Both the position numbers and the translations under genes were made by a program. A stretch of 64,000 bases of DNA, taken from Streptomyces spectabilis (GTDB lineage: Bacteria; Actinomycetota; Actinomycetes; Streptomycetales; Streptomycetaceae). A model generated the notes under the pieces. It ran no database searches and was not told the origin of the DNA. It saw nothing but the letters and a program-made list of their open reading frames with translations. The first letter of the stretch is position 1, and every line of letters begins with the position of its first letter. The stretch lies in the NCBI RefSeq assembly GCF_008704795.1, contig NZ_CP023690.1:2862501-2926500 (forward strand). The letters run 5' to 3'. Shown here piece after piece: positions 9,434 to 18,145 of this stretch.

Positions 9434-10141
9434 TCACGCGTCGTCCGTGTCGAGGCCGCGCTCGATCGCGTACCGCACGAGCTCCACCCGGTTGTGGAGC
9501 TGGAGCTTGCCGAGGGTGTTCTGCACGTGGTTCTGGACCGTGCGGTGGGAGATGACGAGGCGCTCGGCGATCTGCTTGTAGCTCAGGCCCTTGGCGACCA
9601 GGCGGAGGACCTCGGTCTCGCGGTCGGTCAGGCGCGGGGCGCCCGGCTCGTCGGCGGCCGCGGACGCGGGCTCGGAGGCGAGGCGGCGGTACTCGCCGAG
9701 GACCAGGCCCGCGAGGCCGGGGGTGAAGACGGCGTCGCCGACGGCCGTGCGGCGGACCGCGTCGATCAGCTCGTCGGTGGACGCGGACTTCAGCAGATAG
9801 CCGGTGGCGCCGGACTTGACCGCCTCCAGGACGTCGGCGTGCTCGCCGCTCGCGGACAGGACGAGGACGCGCAGGGCCGGGTTGGCGCCGACGAGTTCCT
9901 TGCACACCTGGACGCCGGGCTTCAGGGGCAGGTTCAGATCGAGGACGAGGACGTCGGGGGCGGCGGCGCGGGCGCGGCGCACCGCCTGCTCGCCGTCGCC
10001 CGCGGTGGCCACCACGTCGAAGCCGGACTCGCCGAGGTCGCGGGCGACGGCGTCGCGCCACATCGGGTGGTCGTCGACGACCATGACCTTGACCGGGTCC
10101 GTGGCGTCCCGCTCCGTCGGTTCCTTGTGCTGTTCGCTCAT
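9434..10141 (-). CDS. LuxR/NarL-family response regulator
   Basis: A 235-residue regulator. The N-terminal receiver has phospho-acceptor Asp in DVLVLDLNLP; the C-terminal LuxR helix-turn-helix is LTDRETEVLRLVAKGLSYKQIAERL. The ATG at 10141 overlaps the TGA of the sensor kinase (ATGA), so the two are translationally coupled. Known relatives belong to the MacRS-like group. Targets are not evident; the downstream gene is on the same strand but belongs to glycolysis. Confidence 0.9.
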   Translation of the reverse strand: MSEQHKEPTERDATDPVKVMVVDDHPMWRDAVARDLGESGFDVVATAGDGEQAVRRARAAAPDVLVLDLNLPLKPGVQVCKELVGANPALRVLVLSASGEHADVLEAVKSGATGYLLKSASTDELIDAVRRTAVGDAVFTPGLAGLVLGEYRRLASEPASAAADEPGAPRLTDRETEVLRLVAKGLSYKQIAERLVISHRTVQNHVQNTLGKLQLHNRVELVRYAIERGLDTDDA

Positions 10142-11367
10142 GTCCGTGCTTCCGCCTTCCCCCGCGCGCCCTTCGGGACGCGTAGTTCCACTTCCGTTCC
10201 CTGGCCCGGTACCGAGATCAGCTCGGCCGTGCCGCCGATGTCCCGCAGCCGGCCGCGGATCGACAGGGCGACGCCGAGCCGCCCCTCCCCCTCGGCCTGT
10301 GCGAGCCGCCCCTCCGGGATGCCGGGTCCGTCGTCCCGGACGGTGACGATCACGGCGTCCGGTTCGTCCTCGACCAGGATCCAGGCCCGGGCTCCGGTCC
10401 CCGCGTGCCTGCGCACATTGTCCAGGGCGGCGCCGACGGCCGCCGCGAGCTCCCGGGCCGCGTGCGGGGCGAGCGGCACCGGGGCGCCGGGCTCCGACAG
10501 GGTGACCTTCGACCCGGCGTACGGCGTCAGGAGCGTCCGCAGGTCGCGCGGTCCGTCCTCGGCCGACGCCTCGTCCGGCTCGTCGACGACGCGGACGACG
10601 GCCCCGAGCGTGGCGTCCTCGCAGACGCGCGAGGCCGGTACCAGGCCGCCCGCGACCAGCGAGCGCAGGGCGACCTCCTGCTCGCCCGCCATCCGGCCGA
10701 GCTCGGCCGCCTCGCCGCCGATCGCCGTGCCCCGGCGCTGCACCATGGCGAGGACCTGGAGGACGCTGTCGTGGATGTCGCGGGCGAGGCGCTCGCGCTC
10801 GCGGGTCGCGGCCTCGATCTCCAGGGCCCGGGCGAGGGTCCGCTCGGAGGCGCGTGCCACCTCCACCACGTAGCCGATGGCGATGGAGGCGATGCAGACG
10901 AGCAGGACGTTGTGGACGGTGTCGCGGCTGAACGCGCCGCGCTGCACGACGTTCGCGACGCCGACGAGCAGCGAGGCGAAGGCCGCCCAGCGCCAGCCGC
11001 CCTTGATCGCGAAGGCGAGTACGGCGCCCGCGGTCCATATGGAGGGCAGCGTCGGGCCGCCGTCGGAGATCCGCTCGGCCGCGTCGGCGGCCCGGGTCAG
11101 CAGGATGCCGGTGAGGGCGACCGCGAGGTCGACGGCGAGGAAGCGCTTGGTGCAGCTCGCGGCGTTCGCGACCTTCGGCAGCGTGGCGAGGGTCCAGACG
11201 GCGAGCACCGCGAAGTAGGCGAAGGCGACCCAGGGCCGGGCGAAGTCGTCGTGCGCGGCGACGAACAGGGCGATGGCGTACAGCATCGTCAGGACCCGGT
11301 ACCCGGTCAGCGCGCGCCACAGCGGCTGCTCGACCGACATCCTCATGACTCTCTCGCGCTTGGCCAT
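10138..11367 (-). CDS. Sensor histidine kinase (MacS-like, DUF5931 N-terminus)
   Basis: A 409-residue membrane kinase. About five hydrophobic segments occupy residues 20-165, followed by the HisKA_3 phosphorylation motif RLARDIHDSVLQVL and a HATPase domain (AALDNVRRHAG, DDGPGI). Partner of the LuxR regulator that overlaps its stop. I chose the ATG at 11367 because GGTGGGGGG lies before it; a GTG at 11376 is in frame. With no extracytoplasmic domain of any size, it probably senses a membrane or intracellular signal. Confidence 0.88.
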   Translation of the reverse strand: MAKRERVMRMSVEQPLWRALTGYRVLTMLYAIALFVAAHDDFARPWVAFAYFAVLAVWTLATLPKVANAASCTKRFLAVDLAVALTGILLTRAADAAERISDGGPTLPSIWTAGAVLAFAIKGGWRWAAFASLLVGVANVVQRGAFSRDTVHNVLLVCIASIAIGYVVEVARASERTLARALEIEAATRERERLARDIHDSVLQVLAMVQRRGTAIGGEAAELGRMAGEQEVALRSLVAGGLVPASRVCEDATLGAVVRVVDEPDEASAEDGPRDLRTLLTPYAGSKVTLSEPGAPVPLAPHAARELAAAVGAALDNVRRHAGTGARAWILVEDEPDAVIVTVRDDGPGIPEGRLAQAEGEGRLGVALSIRGRLRDIGGTAELISVPGQGTEVELRVPKGARGKAEART

Positions 11368-11458
11368 GCCCCCCACCCCACGGGACGCCCGGTGCGTCCC
11401 TCTTGCACCGACGCCGCGAGGGGCCGGACCGTTCCGCTCCCCCCGCGTCCGCCCGGAA

Positions 11459-12265
11459 CTACTCGGCTTCGAGCTTCTCCGCTGCGGCCTTCTCGGCCTC
11501 CGCCTTCTCGGCCTCGGCCTTCTGGGCTTCGGCCTTCTGGGCGCGCGCGAGGTCCTTGGCGGCTTCCTTCTCCGCCTTGGCCGCCTCCTGGATCTGACGC
11601 TTCGCGGCGGTGGCGTACACGTCGACGTACTCCTGGCCGGAGAGCTTCATGATCTCGTACATGACCTCGTCGGTGACCGCGCGCAGGACGAAGCGGTCGC
11701 CCTCCATGCCCTGGTAGCGGCTGAAGTCCAGCGGCTCGCCGATGCGGATGCCGGGGCGCATCAGCTTGGGCACGACCTTGCCGGGCGGCTGGATCTTCTC
11801 CGTGTCGATCATCGCCACGGGGATGACGGGCGCGCCGGTGGCGAGGGCCACGCGCGCGAGGCCGCCGGGCTTGCCGCGGTAGAGGCGGCCGTCGGGCGAG
11901 CGGGTGCCCTCCGGGTAGATGCCGAACAGCTCGCCGCGCTCCAGGACCTCGATGCCGCTCTTGATCGCGGCCTCGCCCGCGCCGCGCGCGCCGGAGCGGT
12001 CCACCGGGAGCTGGCCGACGCCCTTGAAGAAGGCGGCCGTCATCCGGCCCTTGATGCCGGGGGTGGTGAAGTACTCGGCCTTCGCGATGAAGGTGACCTT
12101 GCGGTCCAGGACCGCGGGCAGGAAGAAGGAGTCCGAGAACGACAGGTGGTTGCTGGCCAGGATGGCGGGGCCCTCGGCGGGAATGTTCTCGAGGCCTTCC
12201 ACCCAGGGCCTGAAGGCGAGCTTCAGGGGCCCTCCGATGGAAAACTTCATTGCGCCGTAGATCAA
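11459..12265 (-). CDS. PlsC-type 1-acylglycerol-3-phosphate acyltransferase
   Basis: A 268-residue acyltransferase expected to acylate lysophosphatidic acid in phospholipid synthesis. Motif I is SNHLSFSD (NHx4D), motif III IYPEGTRSPDG. I favour the TTG start at 12265 (MIYGAMKFS...), since AGGAGG lies eight bases upstream; MKF at 12250 is the alternative. The last 60 residues form a charged Ala-Glu-Lys tail with near-heptad repeats (AEAQKAEAEKAEAEK), probably a coiled coil outside the catalytic domain. The M. tuberculosis counterpart lies in a similar neighbourhood. Confidence 0.88.
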   Translation of the reverse strand: MIYGAMKFSIGGPLKLAFRPWVEGLENIPAEGPAILASNHLSFSDSFFLPAVLDRKVTFIAKAEYFTTPGIKGRMTAAFFKGVGQLPVDRSGARGAGEAAIKSGIEVLERGELFGIYPEGTRSPDGRLYRGKPGGLARVALATGAPVIPVAMIDTEKIQPPGKVVPKLMRPGIRIGEPLDFSRYQGMEGDRFVLRAVTDEVMYEIMKLSGQEYVDVYATAAKRQIQEAAKAEKEAAKDLARAQKAEAQKAEAEKAEAEKAAAEKLEAE

Positions 12266-12472
12266 ACCGAGTGCCTCCTGTGTCTGTGGATCAGACCATA
12301 ACCCGAGCGGGGCTCCCGCTCCCCCCGGAGCGGGGCCGCCGGGCCCCGTCCGGCGCCCGGAGCGGGGCCCGACGGACCTGGTCGGTGTCAGTCCGGTCGC
12401 GTACGGTGAGGTACTCCCCGAACGCGACGTGCCCCACCCCCAGAGCCTCATCTCTCACGAAGGAGACCGAAG

Positions 12473-13252
12473 GTGCCGGTCCTCCCCGGAGCCGAGCCGT
12501 ACCGCCACGAGGGCGGCGAGGTCGGCGTCCTGCTGTGTCACGGTTTCACCGGATCCCCCCAGTCGCTGCGCCCCTGGGCGGAGTATCTGGCGGAGCGCGG
12601 CCTGACCGTGTCCCTGCCGCTGCTGCCAGGACACGGCACCCGCTGGCAGGACATGCAGGTCACGGGCTGGCAGGACTGGTACGCGGAGGTGGACCGCGAG
12701 CTGCGCCTGCTCCTCGAGCGCTGCACGGAGGTGTTCGTCTTCGGGCTCTCCATGGGCGGCGCCCTGTCGCTGCGGCTCGCGGCCAAGCACGGCGACGCGG
12801 TGCGCGGCGTCGTCCTCGTCAACCCGGCGAACAAGGTGCACGGCCTGGCGGCGCACGCCCTGCCCGTCGCCCGCTTCCTGCTGCCCACCACCAAGGGCAT
12901 CGCGAGCGACATCGCCAAGGACGGCTCGGAGGAGATCGGGTACGACCGGGTGCCGCTGCACGCCGCGCACTCGATGCGCCGCTTCTTCCGCCTCGTGGAT
13001 GGCGAACTGCCCCAGGTCACCCAGCCGTTGCTGCTCCTGCACAGCCCGAACGACCACGTGGTGCCGCCCGCCGACTCCGCCCGGATCCTCAGCCGCGTCT
13101 CGTCCACGGACGTCACGGAGATCCTGCTGGAACAGAGCTACCACGTCGCGACGTTGGACCACGATGCGGACCGGATCTTCGAGGAGAGCTACGGATTCAT
13201 CGGCCGGCTCGCCCCCAGCGCAGGCAAGGAAGGGACGGCCACCGGTGGCTGA
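12473..13252 (+). CDS. Alpha/beta hydrolase, carboxylesterase type
   Basis: A 259-residue esterase of the thermostable carboxylesterase (Est30/YvaK) type. The nucleophile Ser is in FGLSMGGA, the oxyanion region in LLCHGFTGSPQSL, the Asp in HSPNDHVV and the His in SYHVATLDHD. No signal peptide, so cytoplasmic. The GTG at 12473 follows GAAGGAGACC. Its stop overlaps the start of the next gene, which suggests a two-gene operon. The natural ester is unknown; position opposite an acyltransferase hints at lipid metabolism but this is weak. Confidence 0.85.
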   Translation: MPVLPGAEPYRHEGGEVGVLLCHGFTGSPQSLRPWAEYLAERGLTVSLPLLPGHGTRWQDMQVTGWQDWYAEVDRELRLLLERCTEVFVFGLSMGGALSLRLAAKHGDAVRGVVLVNPANKVHGLAAHALPVARFLLPTTKGIASDIAKDGSEEIGYDRVPLHAAHSMRRFFRLVDGELPQVTQPLLLLHSPNDHVVPPADSARILSRVSSTDVTEILLEQSYHVATLDHDADRIFEESYGFIGRLAPSAGKEGTATGG

Positions 13253-13901
13253 GCAGCAGGACCGCGACGAGAGCCGCGAGCCCGACGAGCGGGCCGCACC
13301 CCCGGGCGAGGAGCGCGCGGTGCCCCTGGACGAGGACGCCGCCTGGCGGGCCATCGTCGCGGGGTACGGAGAGGAGCCCGCGGACCCGCCCGGCGCCAAG
13401 CCGTTCAAGTCCGTGGAGGACCTGGCCCTCCTGGAGACGGAGGCCAACGGCACGCCGGACGACGAGCCGCGCCCCGACCTGTCCAAGGACACCGGCGACA
13501 AGACCGGTGGCAAGCCCGGTGACAAGAGCGGCGGCGACGCGGCCCGCCCGCTCGGCAGCTCCGTCTCCTTCGCCCCCGGAGTCGGCGGCGCGGGCCCGCG
13601 GGACTACACCGGGGCCGAGCCCTCGGACGACGACTTCGACGAGGGCGACGAGGGCCACTTCGTGCCGCCCGAGCCGCCGCCCCTGCCGGACGCGGACGTC
13701 ACCGCCAAGTTCGCCTGGCTCGCGGTGATCGGCGGTCCGCTGCTGCTCCTGCTCGCCGTGCTGCTCGGCTGGCAGATGACGTGGTGGCTGACCACGATCG
13801 GCATCGGCGGCTTCCTCGGCGGCTTCGCGACGCTGGTGGCCCGCATGAAGAGCGGCGACGACGAGGAGAACGACGACCCGGGCCGCGGAGCGGTGGTCTA
13901 G
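13245..13901 (+). CDS. Acidic protein with two C-terminal membrane segments
   Basis: A 218-residue protein of unknown function, typical of Streptomyces. Residues 1-145 are acidic, Pro/Gly-rich and probably disordered (EPPPLPDADV); residues about 148-200 form two hydrophobic helices with a Trp-rich turn (GWQMTWWLTT). The GTG at 13245 overlaps the end of the esterase gene and AAGGAAGGGA precedes it, so the two are co-translated. The stop codon shares CTAG with the stop of the convergent phosphatase-fold gene. Confidence 0.8.
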   Translation: MAEQQDRDESREPDERAAPPGEERAVPLDEDAAWRAIVAGYGEEPADPPGAKPFKSVEDLALLETEANGTPDDEPRPDLSKDTGDKTGGKPGDKSGGDAARPLGSSVSFAPGVGGAGPRDYTGAEPSDDDFDEGDEGHFVPPEPPPLPDADVTAKFAWLAVIGGPLLLLLAVLLGWQMTWWLTTIGIGGFLGGFATLVARMKSGDDEENDDPGRGAVV

Positions 13902-14677
13902 CCCGTCGGCTCCTGGCTCGCGGCGGGCACCCTGAGCGCCGCAAGCACCGGCAGGTGGTCCGTGGCCGCCCTCAGATCCTCGTCGCGTACGCCGGGGTGG
14001 CCCAACGGGACGCCGCAGCCGAGGACTTGGATGCCCGGCGTGGCGAAGACCGCGTCGATGCGCTGGTGCGGGTCGGCCGGCGTCGAGGTCTGTTCCCCGC
14101 CCCAGGGAGCGGTCGCCCAGCAGTCCTGGAGGCCGTCGGCGAGCCTGCGGAAGGTGCGCCCGCCGGGGCGGTCGTTGAGGTCGCCGCCCGCCACCGCGTG
14201 CGGTACGCCCATCCCGGCGAGCCGGTCGAGGAGCATGCCGCCCTGTGCGTAGCGCTCCTCGCCCTGCAGGCTCAGATGGCAGCTCAGGACGCCGAGCCGG
14301 GCGCCGCCGAAGCGGACGACGGCCGTCGCGAAGCCGCGCCGGTGCAGGCCCGGCGTCAGCGGGAGCAGCACGTCCTCGGTCCGCTCGACGGTGGCCCGCA
14401 GCGAGCAGAGCAGCGCGGGGCCCGCCGCGGTGCCGCCGCCGGAGAGCATCACCAGATCGCTGGCGCGGGCGAGCCGCGCGAGCTTCTTGCGCCAGCGGAA
14501 GAACCGGGGCGCCTCCTGGACGAGGACCAGGTCGGGCTCGCACGCGGCGACGACGCGGGCGAGCGCGTCGGTGTCGTCGCGCATCGAACGGATGTTGTAG
14601 CTGAGCACCCGGATGACGGCCGAACCATCGGCTTCGGTGCGGGAGTTGGGCAGCGTACGCGTCGGGCTCGTGGGCAT
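13898..14677 (-). CDS. Endonuclease/exonuclease/phosphatase family protein
   Basis: A 259-residue protein of the DNase I-like EEP superfamily, whose members cleave phosphodiester or phosphomonoester bonds with a divalent metal. Motifs are LSYNIRSM, LVQEAPRF (metal-binding Glu), GVLSCHLSLQG, AGGDLNDRPG (active Asn/Asp) and TDHLPVLA (catalytic His). The ATG at 14677 lacks a Shine-Dalgarno, but TATCTT seven bases upstream suggests a leaderless message. The substrate (nucleic acid, inositol phosphate or sphingolipid) cannot be told from sequence. Confidence 0.82.
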   Translation of the reverse strand: MPTSPTRTLPNSRTEADGSAVIRVLSYNIRSMRDDTDALARVVAACEPDLVLVQEAPRFFRWRKKLARLARASDLVMLSGGGTAAGPALLCSLRATVERTEDVLLPLTPGLHRRGFATAVVRFGGARLGVLSCHLSLQGEERYAQGGMLLDRLAGMGVPHAVAGGDLNDRPGGRTFRRLADGLQDCWATAPWGGEQTSTPADPHQRIDAVFATPGIQVLGCGVPLGHPGVRDEDLRAATDHLPVLAALRVPAASQEPTG

Positions 14678-14691
14678 GGCGATCAAGATAC

Positions 14692-14737
14692 GGGAACGCC
14701 GGGTGGGCCGGAGTCATCCGGCCCACCCGGCGTTCCC
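14692..14737 (-). terminator. Terminator after glucokinase
   Basis: Perfect 21-bp inverted repeat (14692-14712, 14717-14737) with a 4-base loop, 32 bases after the glucokinase stop. It abuts the promoter of the next gene on the same strand and insulates it. Confidence 0.88.
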
Positions 14738-14769
14738 AAGGCGGTGTGCTGAGCCCCGCCGCACGCGGC

Positions 14770-15723
14770 TCACATCACCGGGTCGGGCTCCCTGGCGAGG
14801 TCGGCCGCGCCGACCAGGCCCGCCTTGTTGCCGAGCTGGGCGGCGATCACCTTGGCCTCGGGGCGCCACTGCGCACCGACGAGCCAGCGCTTGAAGGACC
14901 TGCGGATCGGGTCGAGCACCAGCTCGCCCTCGTCCGAGAGGCCGCCGCCGATGATGAACGCCGACGGGTCGAAGAGCGAGGCGAGGTCCGCGAGGCCCGC
15001 GCCGACCCAGCGGGCCAGCTCGCGGTAGGAGTCCACGGCGACCAGGTCGCCCTGGCGCGCGGCCATGGAGATGTGCTTGCCCTCGATGCCGTCGGGGGTG
15101 CCGTCGCCCAGCGAGAGGAGGTACTCGGCGTTCTCCGGGGCGGCGTTGGCACGCTGCTTCGCGTACCGCACGAGGGCGCGGCCCGAGGCGTACTGCTCCC
15201 AGCAGCCCTGGCTGCCGCAGCCGCACAGCAGACCGTCCGGCACCATGCGGATGTGGCCGAACTCGGCGGCGACGCCGAAGTGGCCGCGGCGCAGCTTGTT
15301 GCCGATGATGATGCCGCCGCCGAGGCCGGTGCCGAGCGTGATGCAGATGGCGTTGCGGTGGCCCTTGCCGCCGCCGAACTTGTACTCGCCCCAGGCGGCC
15401 GCGTTGGCGTCGTTCTCGACCACCACCGGCAGGCCGACGCGGTCTTCGACCTTGTCCTTGAGCGGTTCCTGGCGCCAGTCGATGTTCGGCGCGAAGTAGA
15501 CCGTGGACCGCTGGCGGTTGACGTATCCGGCGGCGCCGATGCCCACGCCGACGATCTCGTGCCCGGCTCGCGCGCCTTCCACGGCGGAGGCGATCGCGTC
15601 GACGATGGCCTCGGGGGTGCCCGGAGTGGGCACCTTGAACGTCGACAGGATGTGACCGTCCTCGTCGACCACTCCGGCCGCGATCTTCGTGCCGCCGATG
15701 TCGACGCCGATGGTGAGTCCCAT
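14770..15723 (-). CDS. glkA: ROK-family glucokinase
   Basis: A 317-residue glucokinase, the same length as S. coelicolor GlkA, which phosphorylates glucose and is needed for glucose repression there. The ATP motif is VDIGGTKIAAG; the catalytic region is VVENDANAAAWGE; the structural zinc motif is HIRMVPDGLLCGCGSQGCWE. The ATG at 15723 is the family start, although the frame extends upstream as a shadow. It ends with a strong hairpin. I infer a role in carbon catabolite control by homology only. Confidence 0.95.
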   Translation of the reverse strand: MGLTIGVDIGGTKIAAGVVDEDGHILSTFKVPTPGTPEAIVDAIASAVEGARAGHEIVGVGIGAAGYVNRQRSTVYFAPNIDWRQEPLKDKVEDRVGLPVVVENDANAAAWGEYKFGGGKGHRNAICITLGTGLGGGIIIGNKLRRGHFGVAAEFGHIRMVPDGLLCGCGSQGCWEQYASGRALVRYAKQRANAAPENAEYLLSLGDGTPDGIEGKHISMAARQGDLVAVDSYRELARWVGAGLADLASLFDPSAFIIGGGLSDEGELVLDPIRRSFKRWLVGAQWRPEAKVIAAQLGNKAGLVGAADLAREPDPVM

Positions 15724-15775
15724 GTATCCCTCAGTTCGATCGAGCCCCGCTACGGCCCACCGTACCGGAGGGGGG

Positions 15776-16309
15776 TCAGTCCAGATCGATGTGTTCCCCG
15801 GGTCCGGGGCCGTCTTCGGGACGCCCGGAGCCGTCCGGGGCGGCGGTGCGGCCCCCCTCGTCGCGGGTCCAGCGGCCCTCCTGGCCCGTGACCGCGCTGC
15901 GGTAGGCGGCGAGGAGCTCGGAGCCCGCGGCGGCGAGGTGGTCGAAGACGTCGGGGTTCCGTTCGATGACGGGCTCGACCGCGGCCTTGGCCTGCCGGAC
16001 GACCTGCTGCACCGTCTCCTGCACGGCGCCCTGGGCGACCGCGCCGAGCAGCGGGGCCTGGAGGCCGGACAGCTTCTCCGATACGGCGTCGACGAGCTTG
16101 CGCAGCTCTTCGGCGGCGGACCCGGGCGGGGGTCCGTACTGCGCGCGGCGGCGGGCCTTCTCCGCCGCGAGGTCCTCGGCGCACGCGGTCGCCCAGGCGT
16201 CGTCGTCGGGGGCGGCGTCCTCATGGGGCCCGGGCCCCTGGGGGGCGGCGTCCCGCGGACGCTCCGGCTCGGACGCGTCGTGCGCGTCACGCTCAGTGGC
16301 ATCGCTCAT
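15776..16309 (-). CDS. Conserved hypothetical protein, DUF5304-like
   Basis: A 177-residue acidic protein common in Streptomyces. Residues 1-60 and 145-177 are polar and low in complexity; the middle (EELRKLVDAVSEKLSGL ... QETVQQVVRQAKAAVEPVIE) is helical and amphipathic, as in apolipoprotein-like helices. It has no signal peptide. It lies upstream of glkA and downstream of the ArsA-like gene, all on one strand. Function unknown. Confidence 0.75.
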   Translation of the reverse strand: MSDATERDAHDASEPERPRDAAPQGPGPHEDAAPDDDAWATACAEDLAAEKARRRAQYGPPPGSAAEELRKLVDAVSEKLSGLQAPLLGAVAQGAVQETVQQVVRQAKAAVEPVIERNPDVFDHLAAAGSELLAAYRSAVTGQEGRWTRDEGGRTAAPDGSGRPEDGPGPGEHIDLD

Positions 16310-16378
16310 GGCGGGCTGACTCCTGCGCAGGGCCGACGATTTCGTACTCTCGACGTTACCCGAACGGCGGTACGACGT

Positions 16379-17554
16379 TCACCGGGTCCGGGGCCACAGG
16401 TCCGGGTCCGGGGTGAAGCGGACGTGCAGACCGCCGTCGCGCAGGCCCGCTCCGCTGACGGTGCAGCGGCGAAGCGCGGACGGCAGCGAAACGATCCGGC
16501 GGAAGGGGCCCGCGGTCACCACGAGTTCGTCGCCGCGCCGCACCAGGCCGAGGTCGTCGCGGACGGCTCCGGGCAGCGGGATGGTCCAGATCAGCCGGGA
16601 CTCCTCGGCGCGCGCGTCGGTGACGGGCCAGTCGAGGGGCGCGGGCGCGGGCCCCGGGGCCGCCGGGCGCAGCGCCACCAGGTCGTCGAGGCCGCGCGGG
16701 TCCTGACCCAGGTGCGGGACGCGGTGCGTGGGGTGGGCGGCGTCCCACTCGGCCAGGGCCTTGTGCTGCTGGGCGCGGAGCGCGGCGAGCCAGGGGGCGT
16801 CGCCGCCCTCGGGCAGCACGCGGTTGGCGACGACGCCGTCCAGGCGCAGTCCGTGCAGGGCGAGGCCGAGCACGGTGCGGGCCACGGCCTCCACGGCTGC
16901 GGGGCCCGGTTCGACGACGAGGCGCACGCTGGTGCCCGGGGCGTCGAGCAGGCTCCGCGCGGCGGCGAGCCGGGCGTCCCAGCGGGCCGCGTTCTCGTAC
17001 AGGGAAGCGGCGGGCACGGGGACGCCCGCGAGGCGGCCGAGGACCGGGCGGAGGGCGCGGGCCGCCTGCCGCTCCGGGGGCAGCAGGCGGCGCAGATAGC
17101 GGCGCAGCTGTTCGGGCAGGGCGAGCAGGGCGAGGGCGCGGGGCGCGGCGGGCAGGTCGACGACGACGGTGTCGTAGGTGCCGTGCGCGCCCTCGCCGAC
17201 GGCGCGCAGGGTGCGCAGCAGGGCCAGTTCCTCGGCCCCCGGCAGCGGGGTCAGCTCTTCGCCGTCGAGGCGGTCGGCGCCGAGGAGGTCGAGGGCGGAC
17301 CCGGCGTGCTCCTGCAGGGCGAGCAGGTCGTCGCGGAAGGAGCCGTCCGGGTCCGGGCGCAGCGCCGTCAGGCCGTCGGTGACGGCGCTCGGGCGGGGGC
17401 CCGTGGGGGTGCCGAGGGCCGTGCCGAGGGTGTCCTGGGGGTCGGCGGAGAGCACCAGGGCGCGGTGGCCCGCGCGGGCGGCGGCGAGGGCGGTGGCCGC
17501 CGCGAGGGTGGTCCGCCCGGCGCCGCCGGGGCCGGTGATGAGGAGGGTGCGCAT
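16379..17554 (-). CDS. ArsA/GET3-like ATPase
   Basis: A 391-residue SIMIBI-class ATPase. The deviant Walker A is GPGGAGRTTLAAATA near the N-terminus, followed by VLSADPQDTLG (switch I) and VVVDLPAAPRALALLALP (switch II). The C-terminus ends with a small beta-rich segment as in actinobacterial ArsA-like proteins. No ars genes are near, so arsenite transport is unlikely. Next to an SRPBCC protein in both Streptomyces and mycobacteria, it may work with it, but the client is not known. Confidence 0.85.
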   Translation of the reverse strand: MRTLLITGPGGAGRTTLAAATALAAARAGHRALVLSADPQDTLGTALGTPTGPRPSAVTDGLTALRPDPDGSFRDDLLALQEHAGSALDLLGADRLDGEELTPLPGAEELALLRTLRAVGEGAHGTYDTVVVDLPAAPRALALLALPEQLRRYLRRLLPPERQAARALRPVLGRLAGVPVPAASLYENAARWDARLAAARSLLDAPGTSVRLVVEPGPAAVEAVARTVLGLALHGLRLDGVVANRVLPEGGDAPWLAALRAQQHKALAEWDAAHPTHRVPHLGQDPRGLDDLVALRPAAPGPAPAPLDWPVTDARAEESRLIWTIPLPGAVRDDLGLVRRGDELVVTAGPFRRIVSLPSALRRCTVSGAGLRDGGLHVRFTPDPDLWPRTR

Positions 17555-17628
17555 GCGTTGTGTACGTTCCTGTCCGCGGCCTCGTCGTGGCTGGTCGCGC
17601 AGTTCCCCGCGCCCCTACAGGGGCGGGA

Positions 17629-18063
17629 TTACTCCGTCTCCACCCGCTGCTTCAGGCCCGCCAGGGCGCGGTCGATGATGACCTTCTCCGCCTTGCGCTT
17701 GATCATCCCGAGCATGGGGATCTTGACGTCGACGGTGAGCCGGTAGGTGACCTCGGTGCCCGTGCCGGCCGCCCTGAGGAGGTAGGAGCCCTCCAGGGAG
17801 CGCAGCATCTGGGACTTGACGAGGGTCCAGGAGACCTCGTGCTCGCCGGCCCAGGTGTAGGCCAGGGTCTGGTCGTCCTTGATCGCGCCCGCGTCCATGA
17901 CGAGGCGGACCTGCTCGGCGCGGCCCGCGTCGTCCGTCGCGAGGACCTCGGCCTGCTTGACCTCCCCGGTCCATTCCGGATAGCGCGCGAAGTCGGCGAT
18001 CACGCCCATGACGTCGGCCGGTGCCGCCTCGATCGTGATGCTCGAGCTGGTGTGTTCCGCCAT
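17629..18063 (-). CDS. SRPBCC (START-like) family protein
   Basis: A 144-residue single-domain protein with the polyketide-cyclase/START-like fold: SSSITIEAAPADVMGVIADF at the start, a central beta-sheet (TYRLTVDVKIPMLG) and a long C-terminal helix. These proteins have a hydrophobic cavity and bind lipids or polyketides. It lies 74 bases upstream of the ArsA-like ATPase and may share its transcript. The ATG at 18063 follows GGAGCCACGGCG. Function in the cell is not established. Confidence 0.85.
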   Translation of the reverse strand: MAEHTSSSITIEAAPADVMGVIADFARYPEWTGEVKQAEVLATDDAGRAEQVRLVMDAGAIKDDQTLAYTWAGEHEVSWTLVKSQMLRSLEGSYLLRAAGTGTEVTYRLTVDVKIPMLGMIKRKAEKVIIDRALAGLKQRVETE

Positions 18064-18145
18064 CGCCGTGGCTCCTCCAGATGCGGTCCGGTACAGGCTG
18101 ATGTGTCTGCCGCGTGAAGGCTACCTCGGGCGTCGCGGGCGTACG

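Noticed and set aside
9434..11320. Long minus-strand frame that would fuse kinase shadow and response regulator
   Set aside because: The kinase reads in another frame with clear HisKA motif, and ATGA coupling at 10138-10141 gives two proteins.
14770..16302. Long minus-strand frame extending glucokinase upstream
   Set aside because: The extension is a shadow of the DUF5304-like gene; the 317-residue start at 15723 matches the family.
16379..17554. Arsenite-pump ATPase
   Set aside because: No other ars genes are near and the family in actinobacteria is usually not linked to arsenic.
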